A DNA stretch of 64,000 nucleotides, taken from assembly GCF_900141705.1 (NCBI RefSeq), contig NZ_FQYM01000001.1, positions 62,001-126,000 on the forward strand, given 5' to 3'. The notes beneath the pieces were generated by a model. The model was not told where the DNA came from and did not search any database. It was given only the letters and a program-made list of their open reading frames with translations. Each line of letters begins with the position of its first letter. The first letter of the stretch is position 1. Position numbers and translations under genes: made by a program. This stretch comes from Fibrobacter sp. UWP2. Lineage in GTDB: Bacteria; Fibrobacterota; Fibrobacteria; Fibrobacterales; Fibrobacteraceae. Positions 22,719 through 30,858 of the stretch are shown here, one piece after another.

Positions 22719-25416
22719 GCAACGAATCCAGGCGAGACGTGAATTGTTTTGCGCCCTCGATACTTAAATGCACGCTGTTATTAGCCATGCGATCGCTGTA
22801 ATCGTGGTTGCCGCCCTTGTTTTCGTCAAACACGTAAAAACCCATGTCCTTGGCTTTTTGGATAATCTTCTCGGCCACAGAACGGCGAGGTCCAAAAAGG
22901 CAATAACTTCCCGTACTCCTATAGTCCGGGCTTCGTGGCGTAATCGCGAGGAACACCTTGATTCCACGCTCTTCTGCTTTCCGCTTAATTGCAGCCAATG
23001 AACTAAACGAGTTTTTCAAATTTCGGTCATCCCATTCGCGGAGGGTAGTATCCACGGTCACGCTTGCCTTGTTCCAATCAATCGTGGGCAACAAGAATGT
23101 TCCCTCAATGTAGTCTGACGAAAGCAAATCCATGGAATATTCCTGAACCTGACTATACCTCGCAATGTCATCCTTGGTAGCTTCACTCAAATGATTTCTG
23201 TCATATTTCAAGCCAGGAGAGTTGCTATAAATGAAGTTCCAAAACTCCTGACGAGTCCTAAACATAAAGCCCGGATTCAACTCTATCATAATAACTTTCA
23301 CGTTTTTGGCAAAGGGGAACACATAGGTATCCAACAAGAACCGGATTGCAAAAAGGTCACCAAGCGTAAATGCCATATTGAGCGGCTTATATGCGGTAAT
23401 GGAATCGTCAATGACCGCATTTAAAATCATGGAGCTTCCCATGGAAATAAACTCTACTTCTTTATACACCTGCCAGAATTTCTGAATTTTAATTGCCACT
23501 TCCGCTGTTGCCGAGGAATAGCCATAAAAAACACTATACCCATAGTAAACTCCAGCGCTGTCTATGTCGACGTAATTTTCACTAGAGCCTTCACTTTTTT
23601 GAATCCACAAACTCGGGTGCCAAATTTCGTCGCCCTTGACCAGATCCATCACAGAACTGTCCTTGGGATTCAACAACACTATTTTTTCGTGAGAACCGCC
23701 TGCATTCGTCAACGTCGCCACAACAAGGTCGTCCGCCCACTCCGTATGATCAAAACTGTAGCCCGATGGAGAAGGAATCCCCTGAACCAGGTTTCCAAGG
23801 CTATCGACAATCAAGATCATCTCGTGGGTTCCATAATTCACACCAGTAAATTTCCGTCCCGGAGCGCCACCAAAATCCAAGAACAGGGTCTGTTTCCCTA
23901 TTTTAGAAAGGCTCACATTGCAAGCCTGCTCCCCACTATACCACAGCGTATTGGCTCCATGGACCCTAGCCCGCAAAAGCCTGGCTCCCGTCACAGCAAG
24001 GGCACCGTCGTCGCTAACCCCTCCATGATAAGACCCGTCAAAAAGTTTTTGAGGCGTCTTGAACTCGCCATTGGCAAAAACGACCTGCCATGTGCTCGCC
24101 TTGGCAAAATCAGCGTCAGATTTGTTGTTGGCAGCACCACTCACATACACAATGGCGGTATCGCCATTTTCAAGGACTCTCCACCGCGGAATCGCCGCGC
24201 TCTCGACATCCAACCGAACCGCACGGGATCCCTTCGCCGTCAGTTCCCGTACATAGACAGAGGATTTTCCTTCGACGCCTTCAATTCCCGTACAAAAAGC
24301 CACGAGCTTTCCGTCAGGGGAAATTTCAGGATGATAGGCATCAAGGGTATCCTCTATTTCTATGGCAGACATTCCCCCAATAGAGTAATCCACATACGCC
24401 AAATTTCCCGTCGCATCATTCCTAAAGACCAGCTTGGTTTTAAATGTCCCCGTCAAGTCGTGGACTCTCACTGCATTTGCAATGGGCACAACAGGAGTTT
24501 CGCTCACCTTGCCAGTCGAAGTCAGATACGTGGGATTGGGGATTTTTCCAAACGCAAGACGGAATCCCAAGTAATAAGTCCTTGTAGTCGAGGTGATTGT
24601 ATAGACATCCCCTCTAGAATAGGGCTTAAAAGTAGCGAGGTCTGTCCGGTAACTACCTCCCTTGAGGACGCGTTCACCGAGGTTCCCTCCATTGGGAGCC
24701 CCCACATAATTGGCAACAGTCGTATCTTTAAAGAGCCCAAGCCAGTCATTGACCCACTCCATGACGTTCCCCTCCATATCACAAAAGGTGGCGTCCATAT
24801 TGGTCTTGCAAACTTCGTGAGTCCCTAAGTTCAAATACTCAGCGAGCCTGGTTCCGTAAAACAAAGATTTACGGGGAGACCAATCCACACTCGCCGCAAG
24901 CATCCATTCGGCCTCGGTCGGCAAACGGTAGGCGTCTACATTAGGGTTAAAAGCATAGCCTTCCAATCCCACACAATGCCCTTTGTCGTCAAAGGAGGTT
25001 CCCACATAAGTGTAGGCGGTATCAAGCCCCTCGTCCTTGCTTCTGGCATTGGCAAAAAGAACCGCATCGTAAAAAGTGACATCGGCAGCAGGACGCCCCG
25101 TGCTGGGGCAATAAACCTTGGCGTGTTTGCTCATGAACTTGTTGTATTCGCTACAGGTAACCTCATGGCGCCCTATCGAATAATCGTAACCGAATTCGGC
25201 CCTCATAGAGGGTCTTTCCTTGATAAGCCCCTCATTGGAACCCAAGGAAACGCTTTTCCCTGTCGCCAAGATACGAACCATGTCGCTCGCCAAGGAATCC
25301 GCCAAAACGTAGGAATGCGAAAGCACAAAGGAATCGTCGTCAGGCAACACGGAATTGGAGCATGCGCCCAAAAGGCTCAAACTCCAAACCAAAACCAATC
25401 TGCCGACGAATTTCAT
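22702..25416 (-). CDS. TIGR02171-type lipoprotein paralog
   Basis: 904 residues, the same order as the neighbour: lipobox LGAC, a SUMF1-like domain to about residue 285 (YDYSIGRHEVTCSEYN, RLPTEAEWMLAAS, GNVMEWVNDWLG, LGFRLAFG), a TolB-like propeller (YHPEISPDGKLVAFC) and an SGNH-like C-terminus (ISMGSSMILN near 657 and NNSVHLSIEGA near 880). The FGE-type cysteines are absent (KGGSYRTD), so an enzymatic FGE role is unlikely. The two genes are convergent and overlap by 17 nt, yet the proteins are only moderately similar, so the duplication is old. Base composition is lower in GC than in the partner. Surface lipoprotein; role unknown. Confidence 0.82.
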   Translation of the reverse strand: MKFVGRLVLVWSLSLLGACSNSVLPDDDSFVLSHSYVLADSLASDMVRILATGKSVSLGSNEGLIKERPSMRAEFGYDYSIGRHEVTCSEYNKFMSKHAKVYCPSTGRPAADVTFYDAVLFANARSKDEGLDTAYTYVGTSFDDKGHCVGLEGYAFNPNVDAYRLPTEAEWMLAASVDWSPRKSLFYGTRLAEYLNLGTHEVCKTNMDATFCDMEGNVMEWVNDWLGLFKDTTVANYVGAPNGGNLGERVLKGGSYRTDLATFKPYSRGDVYTITSTTRTYYLGFRLAFGKIPNPTYLTSTGKVSETPVVPIANAVRVHDLTGTFKTKLVFRNDATGNLAYVDYSIGGMSAIEIEDTLDAYHPEISPDGKLVAFCTGIEGVEGKSSVYVRELTAKGSRAVRLDVESAAIPRWRVLENGDTAIVYVSGAANNKSDADFAKASTWQVVFANGEFKTPQKLFDGSYHGGVSDDGALAVTGARLLRARVHGANTLWYSGEQACNVSLSKIGKQTLFLDFGGAPGRKFTGVNYGTHEMILIVDSLGNLVQGIPSPSGYSFDHTEWADDLVVATLTNAGGSHEKIVLLNPKDSSVMDLVKGDEIWHPSLWIQKSEGSSENYVDIDSAGVYYGYSVFYGYSSATAEVAIKIQKFWQVYKEVEFISMGSSMILNAVIDDSITAYKPLNMAFTLGDLFAIRFLLDTYVFPFAKNVKVIMIELNPGFMFRTRQEFWNFIYSNSPGLKYDRNHLSEATKDDIARYSQVQEYSMDLLSSDYIEGTFLLPTIDWNKASVTVDTTLREWDDRNLKNSFSSLAAIKRKAEERGIKVFLAITPRSPDYRSTGSYCLFGPRRSVAEKIIQKAKDMGFYVFDENKGGNHDYSDRMANNSVHLSIEGAKQFTSRLDSLLKARF

Positions 25417-25525
25417 GTGCGCAAATTTACCATTTTACTGGCAACCGATCCCCGCCAATTCACAAACGGGAGCAAAAATTCCTATATTTTCGCGCGAAAT
25501 TTAGCGTTCCAAGAGGAATAAAAAA

Positions 25526-27964
25526 ATGAAAGTTTCTTTGAATTGGCTCAGGCGTCACGTTGATCTTCCGGAATCTGCGGAAGAGGTTGCAAAGGCCCTC
25601 ACCTCCATTGGCCTTGAAGTCGAAGGCATGGAAGAACCGGGCAAGGTCTACGACAAGCTTATCGTAGCGAAGGTTCTCACATGCGAACCGCACCCCGATA
25701 GTGACCACCTGCATATCACCACGGTGAACGATGGAAAGGAGACGCTCCAGGTAGTTTGCGGCGCCCCGAACGTGGCCGCAGGCCAGACTGTGGTGCTCGC
25801 CCCGATTGGCGCGGAACTCCCGCTCCCCGACGGCACCAAGCTCAAGATGAAGAAATCCAAGATCCGCGGTGTCGAGAGCTTCGGCATGATTTGCGCCGAA
25901 GACGAGATTGGCCTCAGCGACGACCACGCGGGCATCATGGTCTTGGACGACAGCATCCCGGCGGGCACCCCGTTTGTTTCGCTCGGTATGTACGACGTGT
26001 GCTACGAACTGAACGTGACCCCGAACCGTCCCGACGCCCTAAGCCACCGCGGAGTCGCCCGTGAACTCGCTGCCAAGTTCAACCGCCCGCTCAAGCCCCT
26101 CCAGTACGAACTCAAGGAAGACGCCGAGGCGGCAAGTTCCGCCATCAGCCTCGAAGTAGTTCCGGGTTGCGGCTGCACCCGCTACGTGGGCCGCGTCATC
26201 AAAGACGTGAAGGTCGAAAAGTCTCCCGCCTGGCTCGCGAAACTCTTGCACGCGGTGGGCATGAACAGCATCAACAACGTGGTCGACGTCACGAACTTCA
26301 TTTTGATGGACGTGGGCCAGCCGCTCCACAGCTTTGACATGGATCAGTTGAACGGGAAGACCATCAAGGTTCGCCGCGCCGTGAAGGGCGAAAAGATCGA
26401 GACCATCGACCACACCGCCCACGAACTTTTGGAAAGCGACCTCGTGATTTGCGACGGCGACCGTCCCGCCTGCGTCGCAGGTGTCATGGGTGGCGTAGAA
26501 TCCGAAATCGTCGACGCGACCAAGAACGTGTTCCTCGAGAGCGCCTGGTTCAACCCGACCATCGTCCGTAAGCAAAGCAAGCGCCTTTGCATCACGACCG
26601 ACTCCAGCTATCGCTTTGAACGCGAAATCGACTTCTGCACCCAGGACGAATACAGCCGTTACGCCTGCGCCATGATCCAGGAACTGGCCGGCGGTCGCAT
26701 TTTGAAGGGCTCAGTCGAATACACCGGCGACGACCACAAAAAGGAACTGGACCAGGTGACGCTCCGCACCGAACGTGCAGCGAAGGTCATCGGCATGGAA
26801 GTGACGACCGAGCAAATCGAAAAGCTCCTCACGGGCATCTGCCTCGAAGTAATTACGAAGGATGCCGATTCCATCACGTTCCGCATCCCGAGTTTCCGCC
26901 CCGACCTCACCCGCGAGGTGGACCTCATCGAAGAAATCGCGCGCCTCATCGGGTTCGACAACATCCCGTACAGCCTCCCGAAATTCACCATGCAGCCGAA
27001 CGAACTTCCGGCGATTGAAGTTTTGAACCGCAAAATCCGCAAGACGCTCTCGGCCATGGGACTCCACGAATGCCTCTCGCTCCGCTTTACGAGCAAGGCA
27101 CGTACCGAGGCCCTGTTCGGTGCCGCAAACGACGCCGACAAGAGGAGCATGCCCGCGCTTTTGCTGAACCCGCTTAGCGAAGAACTGGGAGCCGTGCCCA
27201 CAAGCCTTCTCCCGAACCTCCTCAAGGCCGTCGCCGAAAACGAAAAGAACCGCCCCGGCAACATTCGCTTGTTCGAAGTCGCCAAGGGCCAGTTCAAGCG
27301 CGACCGCAAGGACGTGCGCGACCCGGGATTCGATGAATCGAACCTCGTGGCCATCGCTGTCGCAGGCGCCTTTGACGTGGACCCGCTGAACGACAAGCCC
27401 AAGCAGATTGACTTTGCCTCCTTCAAGGGTCTCGTGGTCTCGTTCTTCAAGCGTCTGGGCTTCGTGGTCGAAATCCGCGTCCCTCAAAAGCTCGAAGTAT
27501 TCCTCCACCCGGGTAAGCAGGCGGAAGTCCTCGTGAACGGCAATTCCGTTGCGACGTTCGGCGCGCTCCACCCCTCGGCCATGGCAGCAAACGAAATCAC
27601 GTACGACACCTACGTGCTCGAAGCCGACATGGACAAGCTCGTGAAGGAATCGCACAAGAAGATTGTGTTCCAGCCGTTCAGCCGCCAGGTGCCCTCGAGC
27701 CGCGACATCTCGATTGAAGTCACCAAGGCAATGACGCACGAAGAAGTGCTCGCCCGCATCAAAAGCTTCAACCCGAAGAACCTCGCGAAGATCACCCTCA
27801 AGAGCATCTACGAAGGCGAAAAGATCGAGGCCGGCAAAAAGAACATGGTGTACAGCCTCGTCTACCAGGCAATGGACCGCACGCTCACCGACGACGAAGT
27901 CAACAAGGCGCACAACAAGCTCCGCGAAAAGCTCGTGCAGAACGGTGACATCGTCCTCAGGTAA
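25526..27964 (+). CDS. pheT: Phenylalanine-tRNA ligase beta subunit
   Basis: 812 residues, close to the usual 800. Starts MKVSLNWLRRHVDLPESAEE. Residues 40-150 are the tRNA-binding (OB) domain (PHPDSDHLHITTVND). B3/B4 editing domain follows (NVTPNRPDALSHRGVARELA, NNVVDVTNFILMDVGQPLHSFD). B5 is near 400-470 (SFRPDLTREVDLIEEIARLIGF), and the C-terminal FDX-ACB domain is at 720-812 (FSRQVPSSRDISIEV). It pairs with PheS to make Phe-tRNA and to edit Tyr-tRNA; pheS is not in this window. AGAGGAAT precedes the ATG, and a bidirectional-looking terminator follows. Confidence 0.97.
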   Translation: MKVSLNWLRRHVDLPESAEEVAKALTSIGLEVEGMEEPGKVYDKLIVAKVLTCEPHPDSDHLHITTVNDGKETLQVVCGAPNVAAGQTVVLAPIGAELPLPDGTKLKMKKSKIRGVESFGMICAEDEIGLSDDHAGIMVLDDSIPAGTPFVSLGMYDVCYELNVTPNRPDALSHRGVARELAAKFNRPLKPLQYELKEDAEAASSAISLEVVPGCGCTRYVGRVIKDVKVEKSPAWLAKLLHAVGMNSINNVVDVTNFILMDVGQPLHSFDMDQLNGKTIKVRRAVKGEKIETIDHTAHELLESDLVICDGDRPACVAGVMGGVESEIVDATKNVFLESAWFNPTIVRKQSKRLCITTDSSYRFEREIDFCTQDEYSRYACAMIQELAGGRILKGSVEYTGDDHKKELDQVTLRTERAAKVIGMEVTTEQIEKLLTGICLEVITKDADSITFRIPSFRPDLTREVDLIEEIARLIGFDNIPYSLPKFTMQPNELPAIEVLNRKIRKTLSAMGLHECLSLRFTSKARTEALFGAANDADKRSMPALLLNPLSEELGAVPTSLLPNLLKAVAENEKNRPGNIRLFEVAKGQFKRDRKDVRDPGFDESNLVAIAVAGAFDVDPLNDKPKQIDFASFKGLVVSFFKRLGFVVEIRVPQKLEVFLHPGKQAEVLVNGNSVATFGALHPSAMAANEITYDTYVLEADMDKLVKESHKKIVFQPFSRQVPSSRDISIEVTKAMTHEEVLARIKSFNPKNLAKITLKSIYEGEKIEAGKKNMVYSLVYQAMDRTLTDDEVNKAHNKLREKLVQNGDIVLR

Positions 27965-28001
27965 TTAACTACCGGTTGCCATGGCGATCCCAGCCCAGCA
28001 T

Positions 28002-28032
28002 AAAAAAAGCTGCCATAAGGCAGCTTTTTTTA
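28002..28032. terminator. Bidirectional terminator between pheT and the 28052 gene
   Basis: AGCTGCC/GGCAGCT stem with an ATAA loop and flanking A7 and T8 runs, which serves both converging genes. Confidence 0.85.
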
Positions 28033-28051
28033 CACCCGGAATTCAAAGCCC

Positions 28052-28432
28052 TTATTCGGCAAGGCGACTCTGGACTTCTTCAATAAAATTGCGTTCCTCG
28101 GGCGAAATCGCATCTTCGTTATCGTTCTCCTTGCTTGCCGCAGCAATGCGGACCATAGCCTCGAGCACGCGGGCCTTGCACTCAGGAGGCTCGTTCTTCA
28201 GGGCGAGGATGCAAGCGTCGGTACGGTCCTTGGCATTTTGGAAGTCGGCGTAGGCTTCGTTCAGTTCGTCCCAAGAAACGTCGGGCGTCATTTCGTCGTG
28301 AATCTTGTCAAGTTCCGCGCTTTCGGCCTCGGTCGCCGAGGTCGCGCCCGGTAGGAGCTTTTCTACTTCCTTCTCATGAAAAAGGCAGGCAACCTGCCAA
28401 GCAAGAATCAAAAGAGCCATATCTGGTTTCAT
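28052..28432 (-). CDS. Small all-helical cytosolic protein of unknown function
   Basis: 126 residues, no signal peptide. MKPDMALLILAWQVACLFHEKE suggests a helix bundle; the rest (CILALKNEPPECKARVLEAMVRIAAASK ENDNED) is helical and acidic, somewhat like the TerB/tellurite-type helical fold, but this is a weak resemblance and I assign no family. Good upstream ribosome site (GAGGTACGCT context). Convergent with pheT. Confidence 0.6.
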   Translation of the reverse strand: MKPDMALLILAWQVACLFHEKEVEKLLPGATSATEAESAELDKIHDEMTPDVSWDELNEAYADFQNAKDRTDACILALKNEPPECKARVLEAMVRIAAASKENDNEDAISPEERNFIEEVQSRLAE

Positions 28433-28469
28433 AGCGTACCTCGTGGTTTTCTATACAAATAATAAAAAA

Positions 28470-28581
28470 GTTACCAGTTACTAGTTACTTCGCCCTTCGG
28501 GCTAGTTACTAGTTTTTGACGTTACAAGAGTTTTATTCCAAAGCAACTCTAGTAACTAGCAACTTAGAACTCGGAACTCGC
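28470..28581. repeat. Degenerate heptad repeats with inverted halves upstream of dnaX
   Basis: Units such as GTTACTA on the left half and AACTCTA, GTAACTA on the right half follow a 7-nt period. The two halves are inverted copies (CTAGTTACTAG and CTAGTAACTAG). A 12-nt CGCCCTTCGGGC hairpin sits within the left half. Confidence 0.7.
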
Positions 28582-28605
28582 ATCATTTTTTACTATACTT
28601 TACGC

Positions 28606-29778
28606 ATGGCTTACGTTGCAATGGCGCGCAAGTGGCGCCCCAAATCTTTTTCCGACATGGTCGGGCAGGAGCATATTGCCAAAACGCTCCAGAATGCGAT
28701 TGAAGGAGACCGTCTCCACCGCGCATTCCTCTTTACCGGCACCCGTGGTGTGGGCAAGACCACTTCCGCCCGCATCCTAGCCCGTACCCTCAACTGCAAG
28801 GGCGGCGACCCGCTGCACCCGTGCGGCGTTTGCGACAGCTGCAAGGACATTGACGGCGGAAACCCGATGGACGTTTTGGAAATCGACGCCGCCTCCAACA
28901 CAGGCGTCGACAACATCCGCGACGTGCTTGAACGCGTGCAGTACCCGCCCGTGATTGGCAAGTACAAGGTGTTCATCATCGACGAAGTCCACATGCTCTC
29001 GACCGGGGCCTTCAACGCCCTCTTAAAGACGCTCGAAGAACCGCCCGAACACGTGATTTTCATTTTTGCGACGACCGAAGTAAACAAGGTTCCGCAGACC
29101 ATTTTGAGCCGCGTGCAGCGCTTTGACTTCAAACGCCTCACCATGGACCAAATCCGCAGCCGTCTCCGCTTCATTTGCGAGCAAGAGGGCATCAACGCGA
29201 CCGACGAAGCCCTCGACATTTTCGCCGAAAAAGCCGACGGTTCCATGCGCGACGGTCTCACCTACTTTGACCAGGCGTACGCCTTTACCGGGAGCGAAAT
29301 GACCGCCGACGCCGTTCGCAGCATTTTGGGCATCCCGCCGGTAGAGCTCTTTTTCAACCTTATCAGCGCCATCGAAGGTCACGACCTCAAGGGAGTGTTC
29401 AAGATGGTGGACGACGCCTGCACCCGCGGCATCGAGTTCACTCCGTTATTGGACGGTTTCGGCAAGTTCCTCAGAAACCTGCTGTACACGCGCATCGACG
29501 CGTTTACCGCCGACGACCTCTCCATTACCGAGGAACTTTATTCAAAATTCAAGACCACCGGTCTTGGGCTCAGCAACGGCGACCTTCTCCGCATTTCCAA
29601 GATGCTCATCGACCTGCAGTCAAGCCTCCGCTACAGCACCAACCCGCGGCTCCTTGTAGAGACGACTTTCGCCCGCATGGCGTGGCTTGACCGCTTGACG
29701 GACCTTCGACGCGCGCTCGCCGCTATCAACGACCCCAAAAGCGCCTCCGACGAGGCGTTAAAAAAAAAAAGTAGCTGA
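28606..29778 (+). CDS. dnaX: DNA polymerase III gamma subunit (zero-frame dnaX product)
   Basis: 390 residues in the unshifted frame from ATG 28606 (MAYVAMARKWRPKSFSDMVG). Walker A is GTRGVGKTTSARIL, the four-Cys zinc module is CKGGDPLHPCGVCDSCKD, Walker B is DEVHML, sensor I region is IFATTEVNKVP. Domains I-III of the clamp loader are complete. The frame ends KKKSS and TGA 6 nt past an A11 run (29760-29770). The tau C-terminus lies in the +1 frame (next entry). The zero-frame product therefore resembles gamma. The upstream ATG at 28516 would put residues in the heptad repeat and is rejected. Confidence 0.95.
   Translation: MAYVAMARKWRPKSFSDMVGQEHIAKTLQNAIEGDRLHRAFLFTGTRGVGKTTSARILARTLNCKGGDPLHPCGVCDSCKDIDGGNPMDVLEIDAASNTGVDNIRDVLERVQYPPVIGKYKVFIIDEVHMLSTGAFNALLKTLEEPPEHVIFIFATTEVNKVPQTILSRVQRFDFKRLTMDQIRSRLRFICEQEGINATDEALDIFAEKADGSMRDGLTYFDQAYAFTGSEMTADAVRSILGIPPVELFFNLISAIEGHDLKGVFKMVDDACTRGIEFTPLLDGFGKFLRNLLYTRIDAFTADDLSITEELYSKFKTTGLGLSNGDLLRISKMLIDLQSSLRYSTNPRLLVETTFARMAWLDRLTDLRRALAAINDPKSASDEALKKKSS
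29760..29770 (+). other. A11 slippage site in dnaX
   Basis: Eleven consecutive A. The zero frame stops at TGA (29776-29778) and the -1 frame stops at TAG (29772-29774), while the +1 frame stays open for 202 codons. Loss of one A or gain of two A in the mRNA would give tau. In Thermus dnaX, transcriptional slippage on an A9 run does this. Confidence 0.7.
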
Positions 29779-30367
29779 AGTTTCGGCCGCCATTGACGCA
29801 GCACAGGCTCCCAAGGCAGGCGAAGCCGCAGACTCCGCCCCCGAAATCGAGTACAACGACCCGTTTGCCGGCTATTCCGGCGTCTCGGCAGGGACGTATT
29901 CCCGCTACGAACTGGCTGCGGCCTGGCCCAGTATTTGCGCGAGTTTTGCCGACGACGGCGACCTGGTGTTCTCGGCCGCCATGGCGGGGACTGTCCTCGA
30001 GACAGGCGACACCAAGGCAAACCCCTTCCCGGTAGCCCTCACCTATGTGGGAGAGTCCGAAAACAACAATTCGTGGAACTACCAGAGTCTCATGGAACAC
30101 CCGGAGTACGTCACCCGGTTGCAGACCATCCTCGAGGACAAACTCCAAACAAAAATCGAGCTTTCTGTAAAAACGCGCGCCTATACCGAAGAAGAGCGCC
30201 AGATCCGCGAAACCGCCAAAATGAGCCCCTACGAGCTGGACATGCAAAAAGAGCCCGCTCTCGCCAAACTCCAAGAAATTTTCGCTGCAGAATTGGTATA
30301 TTCTGTGCCGTTGAAAAAGGCCTCGGTAGCCCCCGTAGGCGAAGAAAATGAAGAAAACGACAACTAA
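29762..30367 (+). CDS. tau-specific C-terminal extension of dnaX (+1 frame)
   Basis: A 201-residue open frame runs without start codon need from the A11 run to TAA at 30365-30367. It begins KKKVAEVSAAIDAAQ, goes through an Ala/Pro/Glu linker and then forms a compact domain (YSRYELAAAWPSICASFAD, WNYQSLMEHPEYVTRLQTIL, KMSPYELDMQKEPALAKLQE). It ends 12 nt before ybaB, exactly where a tau C-terminus should end in a dnaX-ybaB operon. In other bacteria tau contacts DnaB and the polymerase. The linker/domain order fits; homology to known tau domain V was not tested. Confidence 0.8.
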   Translation, partial: KKKVAEVSAAIDAAQAPKAGEAADSAPEIEYNDPFAGYSGVSAGTYSRYELAAAWPSICASFADDGDLVFSAAMAGTVLETGDTKANPFPVALTYVGESENNNSWNYQSLMEHPEYVTRLQTILEDKLQTKIELSVKTRAYTEEERQIRETAKMSPYELDMQKEPALAKLQEIFAAELVYSVPLKKASVAPVGEENEENDN

Positions 30368-30379
30368 GAGGAATCCATT

Positions 30380-30688
30380 ATGGACATGAGTAAAATGCTG
30401 AAGGACCTTCAAAAAATGCAGAGCAAGATGATGAAGGCCCAAAACGACCTAAAAACGCAAAGTTTTGAAGCCGAAGCCGGTGGCGGCATGGTCAAAGTCG
30501 CCATGAACGGGCACGGCGTGCTCACCATGATCAAAATCAACCCCGATGTCGTGGACAAGGACGACGTGGAAGCCCTCGAAGACCTCATCATGGCGGCTTT
30601 CAACGGGGCCATCAAAAAGAAGGATGAAGCCGCCCAGTCTAGCCTGAGCGACATCACCGGCGGTATGAAAATTCCCGGCCTGATGTAG
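30380..30688 (+). CDS. YbaB/EbfC family nucleoid-associated protein
   Basis: 102 residues: MDMSKMLKDLQKMQSKMMKA then AEAGGGMVKVAMNGHGV and DDVEALEDLIMAAFNGAIKK. These are the YbaB helix-strand-helix features. The dimer binds DNA without strict sequence preference. It lies 12 nt after the tau stop codon, the same dnaX-ybaB order as in E. coli, which supports the dnaX frame call. The ribosome site (AGAGG) precedes the ATG. A strong terminator follows, so recR is not in this operon. Confidence 0.93.
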   Translation: MDMSKMLKDLQKMQSKMMKAQNDLKTQSFEAEAGGGMVKVAMNGHGVLTMIKINPDVVDKDDVEALEDLIMAAFNGAIKKKDEAAQSSLSDITGGMKIPGLM

Positions 30689-30727
30689 CCCCTGGCGGCT
30701 CGCCCCCCGCAAAACCGATTTTTACAA

Positions 30728-30753
30728 AGCCCCGCTTGTGGCGGGGTTTTCCT
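30728..30753 (+). terminator. Terminator of the dnaX-ybaB operon
   Basis: CCCCGC/GCGGGG stem with a 5-nt loop, followed by TTTTCCTTTT. Confidence 0.85.
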
Positions 30754-30858
30754 TTTATCCTTTTTTTTGGTATTTCTGTCCATAAAACCGCATTTTACCC
30801 CTTATTTTAGACACCATATTTTTTTACATTTGGTCGCGTCTAATTTACAGGAGAACGA

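Noticed and set aside
29760-29778. E. coli-type -1 ribosomal frameshift for dnaX
   Set aside because: The -1 frame meets TAG at once and does not reach the tau-like frame; only a +1 or equivalent change does.
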